Assembly (NCBI GenBank): GCA_963766935.1
Contig: CAVYBY010000002.1
Coordinates: 377,766 to 441,765 of the forward strand
From: CAVYBY01 sp963766935
GTDB taxonomy: Bacteria; Actinomycetota; UBA4738; HRBIN12
Length of the DNA: 64,000 bases
Direction: 5' to 3'
Positions 45,697 to 54,948 of this stretch are shown piece by piece. The position numbers and the translations under genes are program-made. Position 1 is the first letter of the stretch. Each line of letters begins with the position of its first letter. The notes beneath the pieces are model-generated. The model made no database searches and was not told the DNA's origin. It saw only the letters and a program-made list of their open reading frames with translations.

Positions 45697-46811
45697 CCGC
45701 CCCGCGCCGGCGCGTGGTGGTCTTGTTCGGGGGCCGCTCCGCCGAGCACGAGATCTCGTGCATCTCGGCCCGGGCGGTGATCGACGCGCTCGACCCCGAG
45801 CGCGTCGAGGTGATTCCGGTCGGCATCGCCCGCGACGGCAGCTGGCACCTGATGGACGGCCCGCCGGCGCTCCCGGCGGAGACGGGACGGATGCCCGAGG
45901 TGACGGCCGGGGGAACCGATGGAACCGGGGACACCGTCCGCCTCGCGGGGGCGGGTGGCGCGCGCGAGCTGGTGCACTCGGGCGGCGGGCGCGAGCCGAT
46001 CGACGTCGTGTTCCCGGTGCTGCACGGTCCGAACGGCGAGGACGGCGCCGTCCAGGGCCTTCTGGAGCTGGCCGGCGTACCCTACGTCGGCGCCGGGGTG
46101 CTCGGGTCCGCGATCGGGATGGACAAGGCCGTCCAGAAGGTGCTGTTCGAGGCCGTCGGGCTTCCCGTCCTTCCGCACGAGGTGGTCCACGAAACCGAGT
46201 GGACGCAAGACCGCGACGGGGTGAGCGCGCGCATCGCGGCCCTGGGGCGCCCGGTGTTCGTCAAGCCCGCCACGCTGGGGTCCTCGGTCGGCGTCTCGAA
46301 GGTGTCCGGCTCCGGCGACCTCGACGGCGCGATGGACGAGGCGTTCCGCTATGCGCGCAAGGCCGTGGTCGAGATGGGGCTGGACCCGGTTCGCGAGATC
46401 GAGTGCGCGGTGCTCGGCAACGACGACCCGGTCGCTTCGGTGGCGGGGGAGATCGTGCCGGTCGGGCACGAGTTCTACGACTACGAGGCCAAGTACCTCG
46501 ACGCGGAGGGCGCGAAGCTCCTCATCCCGGCCGACATCGGCGCGGCTCAGCTCGAACGCGTGCGAGAAATGGCCGTGGCGGCGTTTCGGGCGATCGACGC
46601 CGCGGGCATGGCGCGCGTCGACTTCTTCCTCACGGGCGAGGACCTGTGGGTGAACGAGATCAACACGATCCCGGGGTTCACGCCCATCTCGATGTACCCG
46701 AAGCTCTGGGAGGCGTCGGGGCTCGCCTACGGGGACCTGGTGGAGCGGCTGCTGGACCTCGCCGTCGAGCAGCGCGAAGCCCGCCAGAGCAAGCGGACCG
46801 GACCGCCGTAG
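45693..46811 (+). CDS. ddl: D-alanine-D-alanine ligase
   Basis: Makes the D-Ala-D-Ala dipeptide of peptidoglycan. 372 residues: FGGRSAEHEISCISA, VFPVLHGPNGEDG, VPYVGAGVLGSA and the ATP-grasp metal region NEINTIPGFTPISMYPKL are all typical. The Tyr/Ser residues that favour D-Ala over D-Lac are in line with a normal Ddl. GTG 45,693 overlaps the previous stop. Convergent with the small AsnC-type gene. Confidence 0.95.
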   Translation: MTAPRRRVVVLFGGRSAEHEISCISARAVIDALDPERVEVIPVGIARDGSWHLMDGPPALPAETGRMPEVTAGGTDGTGDTVRLAGAGGARELVHSGGGREPIDVVFPVLHGPNGEDGAVQGLLELAGVPYVGAGVLGSAIGMDKAVQKVLFEAVGLPVLPHEVVHETEWTQDRDGVSARIAALGRPVFVKPATLGSSVGVSKVSGSGDLDGAMDEAFRYARKAVVEMGLDPVREIECAVLGNDDPVASVAGEIVPVGHEFYDYEAKYLDAEGAKLLIPADIGAAQLERVREMAVAAFRAIDAAGMARVDFFLTGEDLWVNEINTIPGFTPISMYPKLWEASGLAYGDLVERLLDLAVEQREARQSKRTGPP

Positions 46812-46831
46812 CTCCGCGCGAGGCGAATCGG

Positions 46832-47065
46832 TTACAGGTGCACGACCGGGCAGGTAAGGGTTCGGGTGATGCCCTCGACCGCCTGGATGCTCGCGACGAC
46901 CAGCTTTCCCAGCTCGTCGACGCTCTGCGCCTCGGCGCGCACGATCACGTCGTAGGGGCCGGTCACGTCTTCGGCGTCGGTGACGCCCTGGATCCCACGA
47001 ACCTGGGTGGCCACCGCGGCGGCCTTTCCGACCTCGGTCTGGATCAAGATGTAGGCGTTCACCAC
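46832..47065 (-). CDS. stand-alone Lrp/AsnC ligand-binding (RAM) domain protein
   Basis: A 77-residue protein from GTG 47,065 behind GGAGGGAG; it lacks the DNA-binding part of Lrp. VNAYILIQTEVGKAAAVA and TGPYDVIVRAEAQSVDEL are the standard RAM strands. Such proteins form rings with Lrp-type regulators or bind amino acids alone. A similar small gene sits near ddl/thiL in streptomycetes. The longer frame to ATG 47,107 has no ribosome-binding site. Confidence 0.85.
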   Translation of the reverse strand: MVNAYILIQTEVGKAAAVATQVRGIQGVTDAEDVTGPYDVIVRAEAQSVDELGKLVVASIQAVEGITRTLTCPVVHL

Positions 47066-47159
47066 GTGGGGCTCCCTCCGGGCTGACGGTCGCGGCATCG
47101 TATCCACCTCCGCGGAGCCGGCGCAATTTCGCCCTCGCGCGAAGTGCCATCATCGGGTC

Positions 47160-47807
47160 GTGTTCGAGGACCGCACCGAGGCGGGGGAGCGGCTCGCGGA
47201 GACCCTGCGGGGCCGCATCTCGCCGGGAGGGATCGCGCTCGGCATCGCGCGCGGCGGCGTGATCGTGGCCGCACCGGTCGCGCGCGAGCTCGATCTCGAT
47301 CTCGATGTCGTGGTGGCCCGCAAGCTCGGAGCTCCCGGCAATCCGGAGCTCGGGATCGGAGCGGTCGCGCCGGGCGTCCGAGTCGTCGACGAGGCGATGG
47401 TGGAGCGGCTCGGCGTGTCGGCAGGCTACCTGGAGCAAGAGACGAGAGAGCAATCCACGGAGGTCGCGCGGCGAACGGTCGCGTACCGGGGCGATCGAGC
47501 GAGCCCCGATCTCCGGGGTCGCGACGCGGTCGTCGTGGACGACGGGGTCGCGACCGGCGGCACCGCGCTCGCCTCGATCCGCTGGGCCTGGGATCAGGGA
47601 GCGAGGGTGGTCGTGTTCGCGGCACCCGTGGGGCCGGCGTCCGCGCTCGCTCGGCTCTCGCCGGAGTGCACCGAGGTCGTGATCCCGCTCGCGCCGGCGT
47701 CGTTCGCCTCGGTCGGCGACTGGTACCGGGTCTTCGCCCAGGTCAGCGATGACGAGGTCCGTGCCGCGCTGGGAGCCGGATCGAGCGAGGAAACGAGACT
47801 CAGCTGA
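47160..47807 (+). CDS. phosphoribosyltransferase-domain protein
   Basis: A 215-residue type I PRTase-fold protein: FEDRTEAGERLAETL at the start, ALGIARGGVIVAAPVA, the flexible region around VVARKLGAPGNPE, and the PRPP loop DAVVVDDGVATGGTAL. This subgroup is often annotated as putative erythromycin-esterase-linked or stress PRTase; its base is unknown. GTG 47,160 is used. The last eight bases overlap the convergent pckA. Confidence 0.85.
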   Translation: MFEDRTEAGERLAETLRGRISPGGIALGIARGGVIVAAPVARELDLDLDVVVARKLGAPGNPELGIGAVAPGVRVVDEAMVERLGVSAGYLEQETREQSTEVARRTVAYRGDRASPDLRGRDAVVVDDGVATGGTALASIRWAWDQGARVVVFAAPVGPASALARLSPECTEVVIPLAPASFASVGDWYRVFAQVSDDEVRAALGAGSSEETRLS

Positions 47808-49299
47808 CCGCTCGGACGATGTCGTCCGACAGCCGCGGGAACTGCGCCAGGTGGACCGTCCGGTCGGCGCGAAGACGCTCGACCGTGTCGCGGTACTCCT
47901 CGGCCCGCCCCTCGCGCTCATAGAGCCGGCGCGGCTGCAGCAGCTCGATCTCGGACAGGTTCGGAACCGCCGAGGCCACCTGGTAGCCGAAGTCGGGGTC
48001 CTCGTCCCAGGTGATCGACTGCTCCGCGATCCCGCTCACGCACGCGGAGGTGTGCGGGATCTTGACCTTGATCGAACGGTCGTCGTCGTCGCGGCCACCG
48101 ACGCGCCCGGTATTGAGCAGGTACGTCTCGATCGGGTGGGTGGCGAGCAACTCGAGCAGCCGGTTGCCCTGGAGGCCGTGCGGAAGCGGGAAGAACGGAT
48201 TGGTCCCCGGCACGCGGAGGAACTTCCCCTCCTCGGCCGCGCCGCCGGCGGAGGTGCCGGTGGTCTCGCCGAGCATGAAGTAGCCCGCCGCCTGTGCCTG
48301 GGTCAGCTTCGCGACCGCCGGGATGATGTTCTCGTTGCGGTTCAGGATCAGCAGGTAGTCGACGGGCCCGACGTTGGCGGCGTCGTCGTGGACCAGGAGA
48401 TCGTCCATCTCGAAGACCGCGCGGCCGTTCTTCGTGTAGCCCTCGTTGAAGAAGTCCACGTGACCCGCGTCGTCCTGGTAGACGTTCTCCATGTAGGTGC
48501 TGTCCTTGACGACCGCGCCGTGGATCGACGGCTCGAAGTCGGCGTCGAGACCGAAGGTCTTGGCGAAGCAGCCGTTCTCGGTGCCGAAGGCGCGGCCGCC
48601 CGGCATGAGCCCGACGAAGTCGTCCTGGATGGGCCGGGAGCCGTTTTGCGTCGTGAAGGTCGTCGTCGTCTTTCCGGTCCCGGAGAGGCCGATGATCATG
48701 AACACCTTGTCGCCGGCCGGCGTCGGGATCACCTTGAGACCCGCGTGCAAGGCCAGTCCGCCGCGCCCGTAGACGATGTCGTTCCACATGCGCAGGCCGC
48801 CCTTCTTCGACTCGCCGAAGTAGTCGGACTGAAAGACGCGCGTCACGTAGTTGTCGAGGTCGACCGCGATCAGGCGATCGTTCGGGTAGCCGGGTGCGTC
48901 GAGCCCGGGTGTGTAGATGACCTGAACCACCGGGTCGACGCCGTCGTCGCGGGCGAAATAGAGCTTCTGTTGCATCCCCGCGATGTTGGCGTAGCGCTTC
49001 TCCATGACGAGCCGCGCGGCGGTACGCAGCTCGGGGTCGTTTCCGATGTACCCGTCGACGACCACGGAGTCGTGGTCGGCCAGGTAGGCGTCCTGCATGG
49101 CGGCGACGGCCGCGTAGTCCTCACGGGACATCGTCTTGCCGCTCGACTCGTGGTCGACCACGTAGGTGCTGGCCGCGCTCCGGGACAGAACGGTGGTCTG
49201 GACGTTGACGTTTCCGTACTCGGAGATGCGGCATTCCGGCATCTCTTCGGTGAACTTCCGAAGCTCGTCGGGGTCGGGCTGGAATGTCACGTTGGCCAC
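47800..49299 (-). CDS. pckA: phosphoenolpyruvate carboxykinase (ATP)
   Basis: Interconverts oxaloacetate plus ATP with PEP, CO2 and ADP. 499 residues. The P-loop GLSGTGKTTTT identifies the ATP-type enzyme; RMWNDIVYGRGG, FGTENGCFAKTFGLD and VDYLLILNRNENIIPAVAKL follow the family. Actinobacteria commonly use the GTP-type, so the ATP type is a mild surprise. GTG 49,299 follows AGAGGAG. Confidence 0.94.
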   Translation of the reverse strand: MANVTFQPDPDELRKFTEEMPECRISEYGNVNVQTTVLSRSAASTYVVDHESSGKTMSREDYAAVAAMQDAYLADHDSVVVDGYIGNDPELRTAARLVMEKRYANIAGMQQKLYFARDDGVDPVVQVIYTPGLDAPGYPNDRLIAVDLDNYVTRVFQSDYFGESKKGGLRMWNDIVYGRGGLALHAGLKVIPTPAGDKVFMIIGLSGTGKTTTTFTTQNGSRPIQDDFVGLMPGGRAFGTENGCFAKTFGLDADFEPSIHGAVVKDSTYMENVYQDDAGHVDFFNEGYTKNGRAVFEMDDLLVHDDAANVGPVDYLLILNRNENIIPAVAKLTQAQAAGYFMLGETTGTSAGGAAEEGKFLRVPGTNPFFPLPHGLQGNRLLELLATHPIETYLLNTGRVGGRDDDDRSIKVKIPHTSACVSGIAEQSITWDEDPDFGYQVASAVPNLSEIELLQPRRLYEREGRAEEYRDTVERLRADRTVHLAQFPRLSDDIVRAVS

Positions 49300-49370
49300 T
49301 GGCTCGACTCCTCTTGCTCGGGGACCTCTTGGACGCGCCGGACGTGGCCGAGAGAGGATAGCCCAACGCC

Positions 49371-50336
49371 ATGGATCTGAGCGAGGACGAGCTGCTAGCG
49401 GCGGTGCGAAAAGTGTTGTCGGGCACCGGTCCCGACGTGGTAATCGGGCCGGGCGACGACGCCGCCGTGGTCGTGCCGGGGACCGGTCAGCTGGTGCTGA
49501 GCACCGACGCGCTGGTCGAGGGGACGCATTTCCGATCGGGCCTCAGCCTGCCGCGCGATCTGGGCTACAAGGCGATCGCAACGAGCGTCAGCGACATGGC
49601 GGCCATGGCCGCGAGTCCGCGGTGGGCCCTGTGCGCCCTGACGCTTTCGCCGGCGGCCACGGCCGGATGGACGATGGAGGTGTTCGGCGGGATGCGCGAG
49701 GCGTGCGACGAATACGCCCTCTCGCTCGTCGGCGGCAATCTGTCCCGGGGCGACGGCGTCTCGATCGTCGTCACCGTGGCCGGAGAGGTGGCGGCGGGTT
49801 CCGCGGTTCGGCGCAGCGGGGCGCGGGCCGGGGATATTGTGGTCGTGACGGGCCGGCTGGGGGGTGCGGCCGCCGGTCTTCGGTTCGTTCTGCGAGGCGG
49901 CCCGCCGCGCGGCGAGGACGAGCGCGCGGCGGTCGTCCGGTTCGAGCGGCCGGCGGCGCGCGTCGGCGAGGCTCGGGTGCTCGCGTCCAACGGCGCGACG
50001 TCGATGATCGACCTCTCGGACGGCCTCGCGCTCGACCTGACGCGGATCTGCGAGGCGAGCGGGGTCGGGGTCCGGCTCGACGAATCGGCGGTGCCGATCG
50101 CAGCCGCCGCCACCGCCGAGGAGGCCATGAGCGGCGGCGAGGACTATGAGCTGCTCGCGACGCTTGGGAACGACGAGGCCGTGGAGCGGTCGCGGCGCGA
50201 GCTCGACGAACGTTTCGGGGTGTCGCTCTCTGAGATCGGCCGCATCATCGAAGGGGAACGGATCGTGGCGCTCCCGGACGGGACGGAGCGGCCGCTCGAG
50301 GCGAAGGGATGGGATCACCTGCGTGACGAACCCTGA
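49371..50336 (+). CDS. thiL: thiamine-monophosphate kinase
   Basis: Phosphorylates thiamine phosphate to the pyrophosphate cofactor. 321 residues; GPGDDAAVVVPGTGQLVLSTD carries the metal-binding aspartates, SDMAAMAASPRWALCAL the dimer motif, and SMIDLSDGLALDL the C-terminal domain. The -10-like GAGGAT (49,354-49,359) stands 11 bases before the ATG. Overlaps thiD by 14 nt. Confidence 0.95.
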   Translation: MDLSEDELLAAVRKVLSGTGPDVVIGPGDDAAVVVPGTGQLVLSTDALVEGTHFRSGLSLPRDLGYKAIATSVSDMAAMAASPRWALCALTLSPAATAGWTMEVFGGMREACDEYALSLVGGNLSRGDGVSIVVTVAGEVAAGSAVRRSGARAGDIVVVTGRLGGAAAGLRFVLRGGPPRGEDERAAVVRFERPAARVGEARVLASNGATSMIDLSDGLALDLTRICEASGVGVRLDESAVPIAAAATAEEAMSGGEDYELLATLGNDEAVERSRRELDERFGVSLSEIGRIIEGERIVALPDGTERPLEAKGWDHLRDEP

Positions 50337-51144
50337 GGGAATTCGGCCGCGGGTGCTCACCATCGCCGGCAGCGATTCGGGCGGCGGGGCCGGCATCCAG
50401 GCGGACCTGAAGACGTTCAGCGCCTTGGGTGTCTACGGCATGACGGCGGTCACGGCCGTCACGGTGCAGAACACCAAGGGGGTGTCGGGGTACGAACCGG
50501 TCCCGGCCTCGGTCGTCGGGGACCAGATTCGCGCGGTCGTCTCCGACATCGGGCTCGACGCCGCGAAGACCGGGATGCTTGCGAACGCCGCAATCATCGA
50601 GGCCGTCGCCGAGGCGGCCGATGAGGTCGGCCTGCCGAACCTGGTCGTCGACCCGGTCTTCGTCTCCAAGCACGGCCACCCGCTGCTCGAGGACGATGCC
50701 GTCGACGTGCTCCGGACGTCGATCCTGCCGCTGGCCGTCGTGGTGACGCCGAACGTGCCTGAGGCCGAGGGGCTCGCCGGGATCGCGATCCAGGATCGCG
50801 AGGACATGCGCCGCGCGGCCGGGTTGATCCTGGCGCTGGGTGCCGGAGCCGTCCTCGTCAAGGGCGGGCACCTGGGCGGTCCCGTCGCCGCGGATCTGCT
50901 CGCCGACGCAGGGGGGGAGACCTGGTTCGAGGCGCGACGTGTGGACACGCCGCACACCCACGGGACCGGGTGCACGCTGTCGGCGGCGATCGCCGCCCGC
51001 CTCGCATGCGGGGACGACGTGCGGCAGGCCGTCGGGGCGGCGAAGGACTTCGTCACGGGCGCGATCGAGCACGCCCTCGCGATCGGCGAAGGGATCGGGC
51101 CCGTCGACCAGTTGTGGCCGCTTCCGCGGCCCGGGCGTAGATAG
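50323..51144 (+). CDS. thiD: hydroxymethylpyrimidine/phosphomethylpyrimidine kinase
   Basis: Two-step phosphorylation of HMP for thiamine synthesis. 273 residues: VLTIAGSDSGGGAGIQADLK, GMTAVTAVTVQNTKGV, DPVFVSKHGHPLL and DTPHTHGTGCTLSAAIAA (anion hole and catalytic Cys region). GTG 50,323 overlaps the thiL end. The last nine codons (reading PLPRPGRR and TAG) are the first copy of a 27-bp tandem repeat, so the natural C-terminus may have been set by that repeat. Confidence 0.93.
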   Translation: MTNPEGIRPRVLTIAGSDSGGGAGIQADLKTFSALGVYGMTAVTAVTVQNTKGVSGYEPVPASVVGDQIRAVVSDIGLDAAKTGMLANAAIIEAVAEAADEVGLPNLVVDPVFVSKHGHPLLEDDAVDVLRTSILPLAVVVTPNVPEAEGLAGIAIQDREDMRRAAGLILALGAGAVLVKGGHLGGPVAADLLADAGGETWFEARRVDTPHTHGTGCTLSAAIAARLACGDDVRQAVGAAKDFVTGAIEHALAIGEGIGPVDQLWPLPRPGRR

Positions 51145-51272
51145 CCGCTTCCGCGGCCCGGGCGTAGATAGCCGCTTCCGCGGCCCGGGCGTAGATAGCC
51201 GCTTCCGCGGCCCGGGCGTAGATAGCCGCTTCCGCGGCCCGGGCGTAGATAGCCGCTTCCGCGGCCCGGGCG
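51117..51272. repeat. 27-bp tandem repeat, five full copies and a 21-bp partial copy
   Basis: The unit GCCGCTTCCGCGGCCCGGGC plus GTAGATA repeats head to tail without variation at 51,117, 51,144, 51,171, 51,198 and 51,225; the copy at 51,252 is cut after 21 bases. Each unit contains the palindromes CCGCGG and CCCGGG. The unit is nine codons long and supplies the thiD stop. The array fills the gap between thiD and the convergent gene ending at 51,273. There are no spacers, so it is not a CRISPR. It could serve as a stacked terminator or be a replication-slippage product. Confidence 0.97.
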
Positions 51273-51800
51273 CTAGACGGCGATCCAGTCCCCGCTGTTG
51301 GGAACCTCGTCGAAGCAGCCCAGCCGGCACGCAGCTCCCGAGGTGTAGCCGGTGACCCCGCGGATGGCGACGGGGCCGTTCGGCGCGAGCGGCGCCCCGC
51401 CGGGGATCACGAACCGGATGGTCCTCGGGCTCGGCCGGGTGACGCGGAGATTCTCGAACGAGTTGCCCGATCCGCGGAAGTGCACGACCAGCTTGTTTCC
51501 GGCCTCGTAGACGGTCCCGACGTAGTCGGTGTTCACGTCGTCGTCGGTGTTGAGGAAGATCTGCATGAACGCGCCGCCACCGGGGGCGAGCGCCGCGTTC
51601 CTGACGCGGTTGTGGAAGGTGACCCGGATCACGAGCGGCTGGCCGGACGCGTTCCGCACACCTTCGAACCGGAACATGTCGAGCGGGCCGGCGACGTCGT
51701 TCGGGTCGTTCACCCCGACGGACGGCGCGGCCTGCACGGTCGGGGCGATGACGACCGCCAGCACGGCGGCCAGGACGAGGAGCCTGCGGACGATGGGCAT
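51273..51800 (-). CDS. secreted hypothetical protein
   Basis: A 175-residue protein with a clear signal peptide (LLVLAAVLAVVIAPTVQAA, cut near residue 25). The rest is beta-rich with PNDVAGPLDMF, VRVTFHN-like strands and two cysteines near the C-terminus (CRLGC). It resembles the short beta-sandwich exported proteins of actinobacteria; no function recognised. Its stop abuts the 27-bp repeat array. Confidence 0.75.
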   Translation of the reverse strand: MPIVRRLLVLAAVLAVVIAPTVQAAPSVGVNDPNDVAGPLDMFRFEGVRNASGQPLVIRVTFHNRVRNAALAPGGGAFMQIFLNTDDDVNTDYVGTVYEAGNKLVVHFRGSGNSFENLRVTRPSPRTIRFVIPGGAPLAPNGPVAIRGVTGYTSGAACRLGCFDEVPNSGDWIAV

Positions 51801-51860
51801 GGGGGGCCTCCCTTTCGATCGTGGCTCGGCCGGCGCGCCCGGGGGCCGGTTCCGGAGACT

Positions 51861-52061
51861 TCAGGCTTTGTGGGGGACGCGCATGACCTTGCCGGCCTTG
51901 ATACAGCTCGTGCAGGCGTTCAGCCGCCGAGGGGTTCCGTTCACCAGCGCCCGGACCCGTTGGATGTTCGGGTCCCAGCGACGGTTGTTGCGCTTGTGCG
52001 AGAACGTCACGGACTTGCCGAAGAACGGCTTCTTCCCACAGATTTCGCAAACGGCGGCCAT
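51861..52061 (-). CDS. rpmB: 50S ribosomal protein L28
   Basis: A 66-residue L28 with zinc-type cysteine pairs (CEICGKKP and CTSCIKAGK), SHKRNNRRWDPNIQRVR in the middle. It belongs to the recG neighbourhood, as in streptomycetes, and lies on the opposite strand to recG. Confidence 0.96.
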   Translation of the reverse strand: MAAVCEICGKKPFFGKSVTFSHKRNNRRWDPNIQRVRALVNGTPRRLNACTSCIKAGKVMRVPHKA

Positions 52062-52076
52062 AACGGGACGAGGCTA

Positions 52077-52661
52077 TCAAACGGCGAGGTCGGCACCGCC
52101 CTGACCGGTGAGCAGCGACAGACCGTGGTCGAGGGTGCCGGCGTCGAGCTGCCCGCTGATCGTGGCCACCTGCGCGCCGCCGGCGGCGAAGAAGACCGTC
52201 ACCGGCTGGCCGTTCTTTCCGAGATCCGTGCGGATCTCGGCGAGCGAATCGAAGACGCTGGGATACGGGATGCCGTGCTCCGCGATGAATCGCCGCGCAT
52301 CCGCGCGGTCGTCGAGGATGTCGACGCCGAGGAACTGGATGTTGCGATGCGCGTGTGCGGCCGCGGCGAGCACCGGCGCCTCTGCGACACATGGGCCGCA
52401 CCAGGAGGCCCAGAAATTGACCACCAGCGGCGTCCCCTTCGACTGCTCGAGCAAGGTGTGGAAGCCCGCCACGTCGAGGGTGGGCAGCCCGCCGACGGTG
52501 GCCGGGATGGAGCCGCCTGTCGCGACGACGATGGCCGGACTCGAGGGATCGACGGAGACGGAAGCGCCGTCGCCGCCTCCGAAGGCGGTGCACGCGCCGG
52601 CGCCGAGCGCCAGCGCGCAGACGGTCACCGGCCAGCGGGAGACCACGCGACGAAGGAACAT
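52077..52661 (-). CDS. TlpA/ResA-type thioredoxin-like protein, membrane- or lipid-anchored
   Basis: About 194 residues: an N-terminal hydrophobic segment (VTVCALALGAGAC; the lipobox fit is weak) followed by a thioredoxin fold with the active site WASWCGPCVAEAP, FLGVDILDD and GQPVTVFF. It would act outside the membrane as a thiol-disulfide reductase, for example in cytochrome c maturation. ATG 52,661 is chosen because ATG 52,706 would overlap recG. Confidence 0.82.
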   Translation of the reverse strand: MFLRRVVSRWPVTVCALALGAGACTAFGGGDGASVSVDPSSPAIVVATGGSIPATVGGLPTLDVAGFHTLLEQSKGTPLVVNFWASWCGPCVAEAPVLAAAAHAHRNIQFLGVDILDDRADARRFIAEHGIPYPSVFDSLAEIRTDLGKNGQPVTVFFAAGGAQVATISGQLDAGTLDHGLSLLTGQGGADLAV

Positions 52662-52687
52662 TCGGTGTCCATGGTAGAACCGGGCGT

Positions 52688-54904
52688 ATGACCGATCGGC
52701 TCTCACTCGACGCTCCGATCACGGCGATCGACGCCCGGATCGCCACGCGCCGGATGGGTGTCAAGGTCAAGGGGCCGGAGGCGCGAGTGGTGCTTGCCGA
52801 CGCCTTCGGCATCACGACGGTCGCCGGCCTGCTGCATCACTACCCCCGCCGGTACATCGACCGCACGAGCGTCCGGTCGATCCGCGATCTTCGGCTCGGG
52901 CGAGCGCGTCACCGTCATCGGCCGGGTAAAACACGTCAAGAGCTTCCGGTCGCCCAGGACCAAGAAGCTGGTGGTGAACGTCACCCTCTACGACGGGACC
53001 GCCGTCCTCGGCCTCGTGTTCTTCAACCAGCCGTGGATCGCCAACACCTACCCGGAAGGCGCCGAGGTGGCCGCCTCCGGGACGGTGATCCGATACGGCA
53101 AGTCGATGCAGCTGCAGAACTTCGAGGTGGAGCTGCTCCGGAGCGACGAGCACGATCTCGTGCACACGGGCCGGATCACGCCGATCCATCCGGCCGCGGA
53201 GGGGATCTCGCCGCGGACGATCCGGGAACTGATCTGGCGCGCGCTCGAACGGCTGCCTCGGTTGCCCGACCCCGTTCCGCCCGGGGTGATCGAGGCGGAG
53301 TCGTTCATCTCGCTTGACCGCGCGGTCCGCGGGATCCACTTCCCGCAGGACGACGCCGAACTGTCGGCTGCCAGGGCGCGGCTGACCTTCGACGAACTCT
53401 TCATGCTCGAGCTGGGCGTGGCCTTCCGCAAGCACCGGGTCGAGTCCGAACAGCAGGGTGTCGCGCACGATTCGGCCGGCCCCCTCACGACGCGGCTCGA
53501 GGAGACGCTGCCGTTTGCTCCACCAGCGCCCAGGAGCGCGCCATGGCCGCGGTGGGCCGCGCCATGGCCGCCCCCCACCCGATGAACCTGCTGCTCCAGG
53601 GCGACGTCGGCTCGGGCAAGACGCTCGTCGCGCTGTTCGCGGGGCTGGTCGCGGTCCAGTCCGGACACCAGGCCGCGATCATGGCCCCGACCGAGGTGCT
53701 CGCCGGCCAGCATCTCCGCTCGATCGCGGCCCTGCTCGAGGGGGTCGGAGCCCGGCAGTTCACCTCGGGTGGCCGCCGAAAGCCGCGCACGGCCGAAGGG
53801 CAGGTCTCGATGCTCGAGACCCGGCCGCCCGAACCCCCACCGGCGGTGACCTTCGCGCTCCTGACCGCCGCCGTCACGGGAGCCGAGCGCTCGGCGATCC
53901 TGGAAGCCGTCGCCGACGGCGGCATCGATCTCGTGGTCGGGACCCACGCTCTCGTCCAGGAAGGGGTCGCGTTCCACGATCTCTCGCTGGCGGTCGTGGA
54001 CGAACAGCATCGGTTCGGGCTGCACCAGCGCATGGCGTTGAAGGGCAAGGGGGGTGAGGCCGACGTTCTCGTGATGACGGCAACCCCGATCCCGCGGACG
54101 CTGGCGCTGACGTACTACGGGGACCTCGACGTGGCCGTGCTCGACGAGATGCCGGCCGGGCGGCTCCCGATCACGACGATCGCCGTGCGGGGCGACGTCG
54201 GGCGGGCGCCCGCGTACGACCTGATCCGCGAGGAGGTCGGGGCCGGGCGGCAGGCGTTCGTCGTGTGCGCGGCCATCGACGACGCCAACCGGACGCAGGC
54301 CAAGGCCGCCGAGGTCGAGGCCGGGCGCCTGGCGACGACGGTCTTTCCCGACCTGCGCGTCGAGCTGCTCCACGGCCGGATGCGCCCCAAGGACAAGGAC
54401 CGCATCATGGAGGTCTTCCGTTCGGGCGGGACCGACGTGCTGATCTCGACCACGGTGATCGAGGTCGGCGTCGACGTCCCCAACGCGACCGTGATGCTCG
54501 TGGAGAACGCGGAGCGGTTTGGTCTGGCCCAGCTCCACCAGCTCCGGGGGCGGATCGGCCGGGGAGCGCACCCCGGGACCTGCGTCTTGTTCGACGAGTC
54601 CGAGCCCGGCAACGAGGATGCGCGGGCGCGCGTCGACGCGATGGTCCGAACGACCGACGGGTTCGAGCTGGCCGACGAGGACCTTCGTCTTCGGGGGGAG
54701 GGCACCCTGTTCGATGCCCGGCAGTCCGGGATGCCGGATCTGAAGCTTGCCCGCCTCGCCGACGACCTCGAGCTGGTCGGCCGGGCGCGGACGCGGGCGT
54801 TCGAGCTCGTCGCCGAGGACCCCGGGCTGGACCGGCACCCGGGGCTCCTGGACGAGCTGAGGATCCGGTTCGCCGACTCCATCGACTGGCTCTTCAGCTC
54901 GTAG
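52688..54904 (+). pseudogene. recG: ATP-dependent DNA helicase RecG, split by two frameshifts
   Basis: RecG remodels stalled forks and Holliday junctions. The whole protein (about 738 residues) can be followed, but in three segments. From ATG 52,688 one frame runs to about 52,895 (HHYPRRYIDRTSVRSIRDLR); then the wedge domain continues in another (ERVTVIGRVKHVKSFRS to about 53,510), probably because of one extra G in CTCGGGCGAG; then the helicase part resumes in the first frame: SAQERAMAAV, Walker A GDVGSGKTL, VVDEQHRFGLHQR (DExx box), MTATPIPRTLALT and LRGRIGRGAHPGT. All motifs are intact, so single-base sequence errors are a better explanation than loss of the gene. Confidence 0.88.
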
Positions 54905-54935
54905 CGGCCACGATCGGCTCCGAGATCGCGAAGGG

Positions 54936-54941
54936 TAGGCT
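54936..54941 (+). promoter_or_regulatory. -10-like hexamer TAGGCT before rsmD
   Basis: TAGGCT ends seven bases before ATG 54,949; no Shine-Dalgarno sequence between. Same motif and spacing as before the lyase gene at 44,512. Confidence 0.45.
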
Positions 54942-54948
54942 CCGCGAA

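Noticed and set aside
49300..49370. TPP riboswitch before thiL/thiD
   Set aside because: The 71-bp gap is too short and shows no THI-box sequences.
51117..51272. CRISPR array
   Set aside because: The units are head to tail with no spacers, and there are no cas genes.
50245..52815. An 856-codon minus-strand frame with a repeated RLSTPGPRK segment
   Set aside because: It is antisense to thiD and recG and crosses the 27-bp DNA repeat; the peptide repeat is a by-product of the DNA repeat, and L28, TlpA and the secreted protein occupy the real frames.
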